Shown here: positions 56,506 through 64,000 of the stretch, in pieces
Layout: each line of letters opens with the position of its first letter
Position numbering within the stretch: position 1 is the stretch's first letter
Source of the DNA: Trichomonas vaginalis G3
Lineage: Eukaryota; Parabasalia; Trichomonadida; Trichomonadidae
Assembly: GCF_026262505.1 (NCBI RefSeq)
Contig: NC_067208.1
Span: 434,001-498,000 of the forward strand
Reading direction: 5' to 3'
Length of the DNA: 64,000 bases
Program-made: the position numbers and the translations under genes
The notes under the pieces: generated by a model
The model's database searches: none
The model's input: the letters and a program-made list of their open reading frames with translations, nothing else
Told to the model about the DNA's origin: nothing

Positions 56506-59500
56506 TTATGTGTCATAATAGAACCCACGTGGACCAAGCTTTACTTTCTTCCTGGCTGAGTTTTTAACTCTTCTTTTTCCTTCATTGCCACTACTTTCAC
56601 TAGATGAAGTTACTTCTTCACTACTTTCACTTTGTTCTACTCTTCTCTTCTTCTTTGGTGTCGCTTTTGGTAACTTGCCCTCTGCTTCAAGTTGTTGCAT
56701 CTTTGCCTCATGTTCACCTAGTATGTTGTAAATTTCCCATGTCCTTTTTGCCTTTGGGCTCTGGTCGCCCATCTCAGGTAACCTATATCCTAGAAAGAGT
56801 TTGTCATAGTTTGTATTTGAGTCTTCGCGTATTGTTTGCATGACTCTTTCCTGAGTTTCCGGTTCAAGCTCTTCAAACAGAGCTTGTCCATATGGAATAA
56901 GCTCGTTTCCAAATATATGTTTTTGTAGCCATTCTGGTTTTCTTTCCATGTTACCAACAATATCTTTTGTGAATGGGAAAGCTTTTACCCAATGTTTCAG
57001 TCTTGCGTCATTTATTTCTGTAGTTGGTTTTATTTTGTCAAGGAACATGTTTTTCAATACTAACATTTCATTTGGTACTGTCCATTTGAGTTTTCTTAAA
57101 TATTCATCCCTTCTCGGTTCATTGTCTGCAAAGTAAGTTTTTATGACATTTTGTAAACTTTCGTTTGCAAGGTCATGTACAATAGGTTCTCTTCCTTCTC
57201 TCTCCCTAACTTTCTTTCTAAACTCTTCACCAAATATACCATCTTTATGGTTCTGTGTAGTTCTTTGAGATAAATGTTTAGAACGTCAGGTGTTATATTT
57301 CCATCAGCCATGTTCATTTCATACTGGTCCAAAATATCTGCATGTTTCATATCTTTCAATGGCATTAAAGCCGCGCTGAAAATACCAGCTATATCTGGTT
57401 CACCATTCACTTCCATTGCGTCTACAACTTCTTGGAATTGTGGTTGTAAGTTTATGAACCACCTATCCGGGTTAGCTTTATGACCCCATCTCATTGTAGT
57501 TCCATAGTCCTGCAGAAACAAAAGTAGGTTTGTTTCCATATTGGTTAGGTTCTGAATGAACTTTAAACAATGTTTCATTTCTATATGTTTTTGTTGAAAT
57601 TAACCTTTTATTTTCACCGAGTTCAGCCAAAGATTGAACGTTATATGGTCGTAAGTAAAAAGGGTTGTTGTATTTGTGTACATTTTCTTTCAGTACTTCC
57701 ATTCTATGCTGAATATTTTCATCTGGTGTTGGAGTCTTTTGTATGTCGGCAAACATTTTTCGATATTCTTCTACTCTGTCAGCCGAATTTTTTTTAGACT
57801 CTTGGAAAGATTCCATATTCACCTCATACTCTTGTTGAGGGTCAAGATTTTTCGGCTGTTCCAAATCTTCATCTAGTTCTGTGAAGTTAGTTTCCAAAGG
57901 AGGGACTTGTTCGTTTCCTTCAGGCTCTTCTAGCTGTTGTTGCTGAACTATTTCTTCCATGTCTGGTTGTATCTGAACTTCTTCCTGTGGAGTTTCTTGT
58001 ACCTCATCTGCTGGCATTTCATATATTCCGAGACCGTTTTTAACAAGTTCCCTATTTAAGTCATCCGCATTCATAAGCCTTTGTTCTTTCGTTCCGTCTC
58101 TATTTTTTACGCGTTTCATGAAGATAGTTGAATCATCATTTATCTCTGACACCAAATATCTCGGAGTAAATTCGTTCATGTCATTTGGATGATATGCTAT
58201 TAAATCATATCCCTTAGCGAGCTTGTATTTTCCAGGTTTGAAATTATATCCCATTTGGTGCTGAACCATAAAGCTAAATAGGTTCGGGTCAGTATTTCCT
58301 TCCTTGAACTTTCTAATAGCTTCTTTATATCTGTCACTAAAGTCAAGAGTATCTGGGTAACCATAATTTTCCTTAAGCATTTTTAAGAATTCTTGGTTTC
58401 CTTGTTCTCTACTTCTTTTATGTCCTTGCTCTGTTTGTGGTTGTTGTTGTGCAGGGTTTTGAACTGTTGGTTGCTGTGCTGGTTGTGGAGGTGGTTGTTG
58501 TTGTGGTGCTGGTTGTGGAGGTGGTTGCTGCGCTGGTTGTGGAGGTTGTTGTTGTGCTGGATTTTGAACTGTTGGTTTTGGTTGTTGTTGTGGTGCATGC
58601 CTGTGTCTGTGTCCATGTGACGATGTAAATGTTTTAGGTAGTCCTGGTGCAGGTGCTTCTCTTGGAGGGTTTGGTGGTATATAAGTTCCACCAGCTGGCA
58701 CATATGTTCCATCTGCAGCATAATGTCCTACCTGACTTTTCGTTTTTAAGAAAGCATTTACTAGGTCTGTTTGGTCTGTTGTAACTCTTTTTCTTGACTT
58801 TCCACAACAGTTGCTCTAACGGCGTCATAGGCACTTTGAACTGCCTGTCTCGTTGCTGCATCTGTTATTTTCGTCATATTTTGTGCTACTTCTCTTAACT
58901 CTTTGTCGAAACCTTCAGACTTCAGTTTCTTTCCAGATGAGAAGTCGTTCACTAGTTTCACCTTACTATGAAGAGCTTCGAAGGCGTTCTTAAAGTCAGC
59001 ATTCATTAAAGCTTCATTTGAACTGTCTTCATCCGCTTGTATTTTTGTCCTTATTGACCCTATAAGTTGGGCTGCTTTAGCGTTGGCTTGGGCATCTAAC
59101 CAGTCATTATTAGCTTTTATATATTCTGCGCTTTTCATTGCCTTTTGCATGGCTGCGTCGTTATTTTTACTTTCTTGTGCTAAGTTTTCATACTGTACGG
59201 TTTGGTTTTGCAACTGTAAAAGTTTTTCTGCCTTTACATTTGCTTCAACTTCTTTTTTATACTCATCGCTATCCATATATGTCTTCAGGGCTTTTTTGTT
59301 TTATTTCTTCATCTTTCAGTACTTTATATTGAGTAGTATGGTTTTTCAAATTTATAACATCTTGTTCCATTTTTGCTACTTCTGCTGCTTTTTCTGACAC
59401 TTTTTTCGCATATTCCTCTGTACTTAGTTCTTTCAGTTGTTCTTCTTTCTTCTTTTTCTCTACGTTTAACTCATTGAGTTTCTTTGTGTGTCTGTCATAT

Positions 59501-59852
59501 TCTAGTTTCTTTTCGTTTCACTTATTTGTTTCTGTATGTCTATGTTTGACTTTTTGACATCTGATATTTGATTTTTGAGTGAACTCAAATTCATTTGACT
59601 TTGAGGGTTATAAGCTGTTCCGTCTGCGGCTCCACCATAGCCTGCCATTTTCGCTAAAAGTGCCGCTCTTAAACCTCCACTCTGTGCACCAATAACTCGG
59701 TTTAAAAGCATAGGATTGCTTGACATTTGTTGCAACATAGTGGGGTCATTCATCATTTGTTGTTGCAACTGTTGTTGTGGTGTCAGTTTTACTATTGGAT
59801 GTTTCAATGCTCTCTTCCTCTTACGTATATTCTTACGTAGCTTACGTGGCAT
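56506..59852 (-). pseudogene. Large virion-protein block (element A)
   Basis: A 3.3-kb minus-strand block of open stretches, either one very large structural gene or several. From its 5' side (59852): a basic start, MPRKLRKNIRKRKRALKHPI, then Gln/Met/Asn-rich and Ala/Gly-rich parts; a long coiled coil (VKAEKLLQLQNQTVQYENLA); a Pro/Gln/His-rich linker (about 58440-58600, AQQPPPQPAPQQQPPPQPAQ); a folded-looking part (MVQHQMGYNFKPGKYKLAKG, GIYEMPADEVQETP); then helical segments ending in a basic, Ser-rich tail (EQSESSEEVTSSSESSGNEG, then SARKKVKLGPRGFYYDT). Broken with several breaks. Likely internal scaffold or core proteins, by position just before the capsid gene. Confidence 0.5.
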
Positions 59853-59981
59853 TTTAAGTGAAGTTAAAAAGCGGTTTTTGACAGATGTTTATATGACACT
59901 ATTTGTTCAGCACAAAAAACTACTCGGTCAAAGTGTTGTCAGTTTTGTAAAATAACCGTCCTATCTCATTCTATAAGGGGG

Positions 59982-60121
59982 AAAGGCTTCTCAAAGTTTA
60001 CTTCCGTGGAACGCCTGTAACTTTTCCTGTAGCGACGATAGACCCTTACTTGTCCGGACAAAGTTATACTAAACATCTTCAGGGCTAGAGGGCACGAAGT
60101 GCCTGGAGGCCCCACTACCTT
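59982..60121 (-). repeat. Element A right terminal inverted repeat
   Basis: Reverse complement of 12155-12293 with about four differences; ends CCCCACTACCT followed by a run of about 20 T. Confidence 0.92.
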
Positions 60122-60331
60122 TTTTTTTTTTTTTTTTTTTAAATAATATTAAATGATAATATAATATAATTTATAAACAACTATTATTTAATAAAGTTTA
60201 ATTGCCAAGGTTCATCTAATTTTTTGATTTTTAATGTTTTATGAATTTTATTTATCATGTATATATCTAATGAAGATTATATATGTAGAAGATAAGTACC
60301 TTAATATGTACGTAAAAATTAATGAAATTTA
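60122..60331. other. Flanking DNA between elements A and C
   Basis: About 210 bp of very AT-rich DNA starting with a T run. No gene. It separates the right end of element A from the left end of element C. It is the only DNA here that may be original target sequence. Confidence 0.5.
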
Positions 60332-60575
60332 AGTTAGTATCCCTAAGTCGTGTACTGTGGCATTGCGCGCCTCCGTACACCACTTAGCGGTTTTGACACT
60401 TTACGAAACTGGTAACGTATATTTTACAACACAACCATAACACCAACTTAACCTTAAATATTTACAAAACCATCTGACACATAAATGACTTCACTAACGA
60501 ATTGACTACCGTCCTCACTAAATAAAAATAACCTTATTTTTATTTTTTTTAAATTTTTTATTTCATTACAAAGAC

Positions 60576-61010
60576 ATGTCCGACTACATTTACTATGACT
60601 CTTTCCCAGAACGTTTCCGTGAACTATTCAAAACTCAAGTAAAACTGAGAAACATGCATTTTAACAAAGACAGACCCATTGACGATGAAAGAAACCCTGA
60701 ATATATTACAATCCCATATGACGCAAAATTCATTGCATACATTCCTTATGGTCGCAGAGGAACGAAAACTATTTCAACAAAGAACAAAAATTATTTCTGG
60801 AGCGATGAAGAAAATTGCCTTATCTACATAAATGCATACTTAAATAAAGCTACATATTGTACAAAAGAAGGTTGGACTGGATTTGAGCTCTACATATACG
60901 ACGACGATGGAAACAGACGTTGTGTATACCCATATGATAATATGTACCATTGTTTTCATCAAGCATTAAACGAATACATAGTCAGTAAGGGTCTCATTCC
61001 TGCTGAGTAG
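60576..61010 (+). CDS. Hypothetical 144-residue protein (element C only)
   Basis: MSDYIYYDSFPERFRELFKT start. Beta-rich, Tyr-rich (FIAYIPYGRRGTKTISTKNK, LIYINAYLNKATYCTKEGWT, FELYIYDDDGNRRCVYPYDN), ending VSKGLIPAE. The leader has two TTTTTAT blocks as in element B genes. B has no counterpart next to its left end. Family unknown. Apparently intact. Confidence 0.5.
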   Translation: MSDYIYYDSFPERFRELFKTQVKLRNMHFNKDRPIDDERNPEYITIPYDAKFIAYIPYGRRGTKTISTKNKNYFWSDEENCLIYINAYLNKATYCTKEGWTGFELYIYDDDGNRRCVYPYDNMYHCFHQALNEYIVSKGLIPAE

Positions 61011-61079
61011 AAATGTTATATTTTTGTTCTGTCATTTATATAAAAATAAACGTTCTCACTAACGTACACACTAACGTTC

Positions 61080-61400
61080 TCACTTACAAAAGTATTGCAA
61101 CTCCTCCCATTGCTGTGCTTCACATAACAGCTCATAATCTTCTGACTCACTTTCTTCTTCATATAGGTCAAAATCACTGTCAAAATAAATGTTAGTAAGT
61201 TTTGACAAAGCTAATGAAACACGCTTACCGTTTGTATCTATTGCTTGTATAAACTTTCCATTCTTCATTCCTTCATAAATGCTTAAACTAACTTTACCCT
61301 TTCTCCCTCGTATCTGATAGAATGTATTCTCACGCGGAACGAAGAACAAGTTCTTGAACTCATGACCGTTGTAGTTTGTTATCTCAATAGTTTTCGTCAT
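61080..61400 (-). CDS. TIR-region small gene (element C)
   Basis: 106 residues from ATG 61400 (MTKTIEITNYNGHEFKNLFF). Clear relative of the element B gene (HTFKHLFFLPEHNMFFQI; here HEFKNLFFVPRENTFYQI). Beta-rich with an acidic end (DLYEEESESEDYELLCEAQQ). The same TTTTTATTTGGATGTAA leader. Its divergence from B is much greater than that of the neighbouring genes, so this part evolves fast or was exchanged. Confidence 0.6.
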   Translation of the reverse strand: MTKTIEITNYNGHEFKNLFFVPRENTFYQIRGRKGKVSLSIYEGMKNGKFIQAIDTNGKRVSLALSKLTNIYFDSDFDLYEEESESEDYELLCEAQQWEELQYFCK

Positions 61401-61441
61401 TACATCCAAATAAAAATTTTCAGTAAAAATAAAACTAACGT

Positions 61442-62530
61442 TAAAAATTTCTCATAACATAAACGTTCTCATTGCTTTATAACTCTCTTCCTTGGTTTCT
61501 TTTTAGTTGCTTTCTTCACGTCTGTCTCCAACTTGACTTGTAATAAACAGAAATTCATCAAAAGTGACAGCTCTCAATTTTTTGACATTTGTAAATTCTA
61601 AATTGAATGAGAAAAATGAAATAATACTAAGCATAATACAATATTCTAGATTTAATTATAATTAGGAAAAAGTTAGTTTTGAGAGTACTTTTCATAGGCA
61701 TATAGAATGAAATCTTCTGAAAAATAATATCACATAAACTCATATTATTTTCTAATATATAACTATTTTATATAAAAATCAAATTCAATGATCTTAAAAG
61801 CGAAGGATAAACCTCAAAATTTACGAATATAATGAGTGGGAATATAATGCTTATCTATCATAAAACCATATGAAATATCAATTTTTGCTTTACGCCTAAT
61901 TTTTGACGACAATAAGCAAAAAATGTTAAATGTTAACACTCAGTCCATTTGAATATGAAAAATAAAATTGACTTTAATTAATATTTAAAAACGTGCTCTA
62001 TCAAAAGTTCCAAAAATTCAATATTTTAGCTTTTCTGAGGTGTCACTTTTGATGAATTTCTGTTTACAACAGACTGTCTTTCTTCTTCGGCCGTAATAAT
62101 ACCAGTTACTTCCACCAGTCAATGGGTCAAATGGTCTTTCGTAAGGGTTTCCATACATTCCATAGGGACCATACGGAAGAACTACTGGTGGAGAAGAAAC
62201 ATTTTCTTTAGTTCCATCGACTCTATTTAAATGCATTGTTTCACCTTTCATCTGGTCATTAAAGTCTTTTGCGTGTTTTGCAAACTCATCGTCCTTTCCT
62301 AAAGCATTTTCTGACTCAGTCGCAACCAAATTGGATGCTTTATTTATGAGCCCCATTTTATTTAATCTTAACTTCTTTGCAACCCAGCCTCCAATCTTTC
62401 CTTTATTTGCATCTAATGTCTTCGAAACCCTTCCTCCACTCATTTTATTTACTGCGTCATAAGCTCCAAGTGCTTTTGCTCCAAATGCTAATGCTTTTGT
62501 TCCCATTGCGCCTAAAGTTGCCCAAGCTAC
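61442..62530 (-). pseudogene. Basic-tailed virion-like protein (element C), transposon insert
   Basis: Counterpart of 17734-18259. The 5' part is open from ATG about 62530 (MVAWATLGAMGTKALAFGAK) through PYGPYGMYGNPYERPFDP. The Ginger-like element 61539-62071 separates it from its basic C-terminal codons near 61470-61530. Same gene order as in B. Confidence 0.65.
61539..62071. mobile_element. Ginger-like short non-autonomous transposon (533 bp)
   Basis: Ends TGTAATAAACAGAAATTCAT and its inverted partner ATGAATTTCTGTTTACAACA, i.e. TGTNR...YNACA termini about 30 bp long, flanked by GACT on both sides (61535-61538 and 62072-62075). A 4-bp duplication with TGT...ACA ends fits the Ginger group of cut-and-paste transposons. 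No gene inside. It sits within the basic-tailed virion gene of element C, compared with the uninterrupted B copy at about 17800. Related debris lies at 9505-11757. Confidence 0.85.
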
Positions 62531-62533
62531 CAT

Positions 62534-62758
62534 TTACACCATATTAAAATCATCTCTCTTCAATATTATCTCATAAAAGTTCTCGTTACTGGAGAAAGTC
62601 AATGAAACATAAGCGTTCTCACGGGCTTCGCCCTCACCGCTTTGCGGTCTATCTAACTTATTTCTTATATCATCTATACGCTTCAAAATGTCTGAACAAT
62701 TGCTAACATCTTCTACAACAGTTATTTCATCATGAATGACCTTCAAGAACAAGCTCAT
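62534..62758 (-). CDS. Small conserved 74-residue protein (element C)
   Basis: MSLFLKVIHDEITVVEDVSN start, acidic helix, then DRPQSGEGEARENAYVSLTF and a beta end. Open here, with a worn twin in B at 18263-18479. The PQSGEGEA segment is coded by a GC-rich double hairpin (62623-62647). Abuts the genes on both sides without gaps. Confidence 0.55.
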   Translation of the reverse strand: MSLFLKVIHDEITVVEDVSNCSDILKRIDDIRNKLDRPQSGEGEARENAYVSLTFSSNENFYEIILKRDDFNMV

Positions 62759-63640
62759 TTAATATGCAATTAAAATCATTTCAATAATGAGTCCATCCTT
62801 TCCATCTTTAGGTAGCACAACATCTTTCATTGAAGAAGGTTCGACAAGTCTTATGTTAAACTTACTGACAAAGTTTGTTATACTATAATGCTTCGGCGGC
62901 GAATACATGTAGTTTGAAAGACATAATATAGATTCTTCAGCAAATTCACTTATACTGGATTTTATAACAATGTTCTCACGAGACCAAATACCACCAATTG
63001 ACAATCTTGTAAGCAATCCTGCTGAACCTTCTACTGTAAACGTCGATGGTAACATTCCACGAAGGTCATCTATTGACATCGTTGAGTCACTGTATTTAAA
63101 TATTTTCTAAAGCAATCGTCATTATCTAACCATGCAATAGCTTTGAAGTTTTCATTCGAATATACATCTGCTTCATTAAATGTAAAATCCTGACTTCTTT
63201 GCAGAGATGACTTTAAAATCTATTGAGTTTGTTTCAAAATTATATGCTATGGTAACTTCTGAAGGTAATGGATGTCCTTCCGCAGTCAGTTGTTCTCTCA
63301 CTACCGTTTGAAGCTTTGTGTTAAAAACTTTCATGTCATCTCCTGTGTCTAGGTTCACATACACAGCAACAGGGAAACTATCTTGCTTCTTTGTTTCATC
63401 ATTATATCTCAAAACATTAAAGTTCTTCAATAATATTGTTCTTCCTGCTGGAATACTTCGAACCTGTCTGATTTCAATAGCTTTCTCACCTCCTACATAC
63501 TCTACCCAGTGTCTTGGATATTCATAAGTATACTGACTTTCTTGAATTTTGGTTGGTTTCATCATAACATGTTCATAGTATATCTTTATACTCTTGTCAG
63601 TTAGACTCGGTGCTATGTTCTGAATATTTCTGACTTGCAT
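62759..63640 (-). pseudogene. Conserved virion-associated protein (minor-capsid-like), C
   Basis: Near-identical to 18480-19359 and related to 13920-14768. Start ATG 63640 (MQVRNIQNIAPSLTDKSIKI). Clear words: YEYPRHWVEYVGGEKAIEIR, VNLDTGDDMKVFNTKLQTVV and IGGIWSRENIVIKSSISEFA. Divergent from the ATPase by 16 bases as in B. Appears to have one or two breaks. Confidence 0.6.
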
Positions 63641-63656
63641 TTTTAATGGAGATAAA

Positions 63657-64000
63657 ATGAAGCATTTAATACATGACGTAGATGAAGACATGAATGAAAG
63701 CAGTGAAAAGCTCAACAGTTCTCTCATTCTTCCTTTCAGCAAAGATTATGAATTCTGTTCAAATGGTGTGTATTTCTATTGTGGAAAGATGGGTTCAGGT
63801 AAGACATTTAACCTCATTCGTCATATACTCATAACAGAGCGTTTAGGAAACGACTCTTACTATGACCAAATCATTATATCAGCAACTTCAGACTCTATGG
63901 ATCAACAGCGAAAACATTTATGTCAAAAGTTCAAGCCTCTGTCGTTAAAGTTCCAGACAGTGAACTCATTGAATTTCTTCAACGTTACATTCGACGTAAG
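63657..64000 (+). pseudogene. A32-like packaging ATPase (element C), partial at window end
   Basis: Starts MKHLIHDVDEDMNESSEKLN and has the same Walker A, GKMGSGKT, as the element B ATPase (19376-20263); the DNA is almost identical with mostly silent changes. Cut by the window edge. The part seen may carry about one break. Confidence 0.85.

Larger units (their letters stand above)
12155..60121. mobile_element. Element A: Polinton/Maverick, hosting element B
   Basis: A Polinton-type element bounded by inverted repeats that begin AGGTAGTGGGG and end CCCCACTACCT. The AG...CT ends are typical of Polintons. Its own length is about 23.6 kb once the nested 24.3-kb element B is set aside. Parts recognised: adenine methyltransferase, tail-fibre-like protein, rve integrase, pVI-like protein, family B polymerase, KilA-N/GIY-YIG protein, packaging ATPase, SF3 helicase, penton and major capsid protein. 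The inverted repeats differ at only about four positions in 139, so insertion looks fairly recent. Even so, several genes look broken (of the order of ten breaks overall, plus B). Target duplication is obscured by A and T runs at the ends. Confidence 0.88.
60332..64000. mobile_element. Element C: Polinton related to B, cut by window end
   Basis: Begins AGTTAGTATCCCTAAG, the same end type as element B (AGTTAGTATGG). Shares with B the TIR words (ACCTTAAATATTTACAAAAC, CATCTGACACATAAATGACT), the small TIR gene, the basic-tailed virion gene, the 74-residue gene, the minor-capsid-like gene and the ATPase, in the same order and nearly identical from about 62075 on. It has an extra gene (60576) and a short transposon insert (61539-62071) absent from B. 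A few breaks are visible in the part seen. Confidence 0.85.

Noticed and set aside
58383-58721. Gln/His-rich and Trp/Leu-rich frames near the Pro/Gln linker
   Set aside because: Alternative frames of a low-complexity repeat in the structural gene block.

Overview
The window is AT-rich eukaryotic DNA made almost wholly of mobile elements. No ordinary host gene, intron or bacterial operon was recognised. The main content is four Polinton/Maverick-type elements (self-synthesising, capsid-bearing DNA elements), treated here as fossils. The host cannot be fixed from sequence alone. A trichomonad-like protist is the best guess: short intergenic gaps, no introns, KilA-N genes, many large Polintons, and TCATTTT initiator-like leaders just before start codons. 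Another AT-rich protist or early fungus is possible.

Layout. (1) 1-8240: element D, a decayed Polinton-like remnant read on the minus strand, with an rve integrase, a protein-primed-type family B DNA polymerase carrying an HNH-like insert, and a duplicated polymerase tail. (2) 8240-12154: gene-poor DNA with 120-bp tandem repeats, a 2-kb fold-back repeat and debris of a small DNA transposon. (3) 12155-60121: element A, bounded by 139-140 bp inverted repeats that start AG and end CT. (4) 16697-41032: element B (24.3 kb), a second Polinton inserted into A's integrase gene, with a TCATT target duplication and long inverted repeats (1061 and 877 bp). (5) 60332 to the window end: element C, a close relative of B that runs off the edge and carries a 533-bp Ginger-like short transposon.

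How the genes work together. B carries a full Polinton set: packaging ATPase (19376), penton-like minor capsid protein (21528), tail-fibre-like protein with collagen and collar segments (22322), integrase (25427), two KilA-N genes (26686, 30348), family B polymerase (32270-36116) and double-jelly-roll major capsid protein (37844-39417). A carries an unrelated but equivalent set: D12-class adenine methyltransferase, tail-fibre-like protein, integrase, pVI-like protein, divergent polymerase, KilA-N/GIY-YIG protein, ATPase, SF3 helicase, penton and major capsid protein. Capsid, ATPase and penton would build and fill a particle, polymerase and helicase would copy the DNA, and integrase would insert it. 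No adenain-like protease was recognised. Many genes in all four elements look broken, although A, B and C have ends that suggest recent arrival.

The most interesting non-coding signals are: a 243-base cloverleaf of four long stems at 28684-28926 with a tandem second copy; GC-rich double-hairpin micro-elements sitting in frame in unrelated genes of D, B and C; 22-bp and 25-bp iterated repeats; and a GGTGA palindrome scattered between B's genes and in its terminal repeats.
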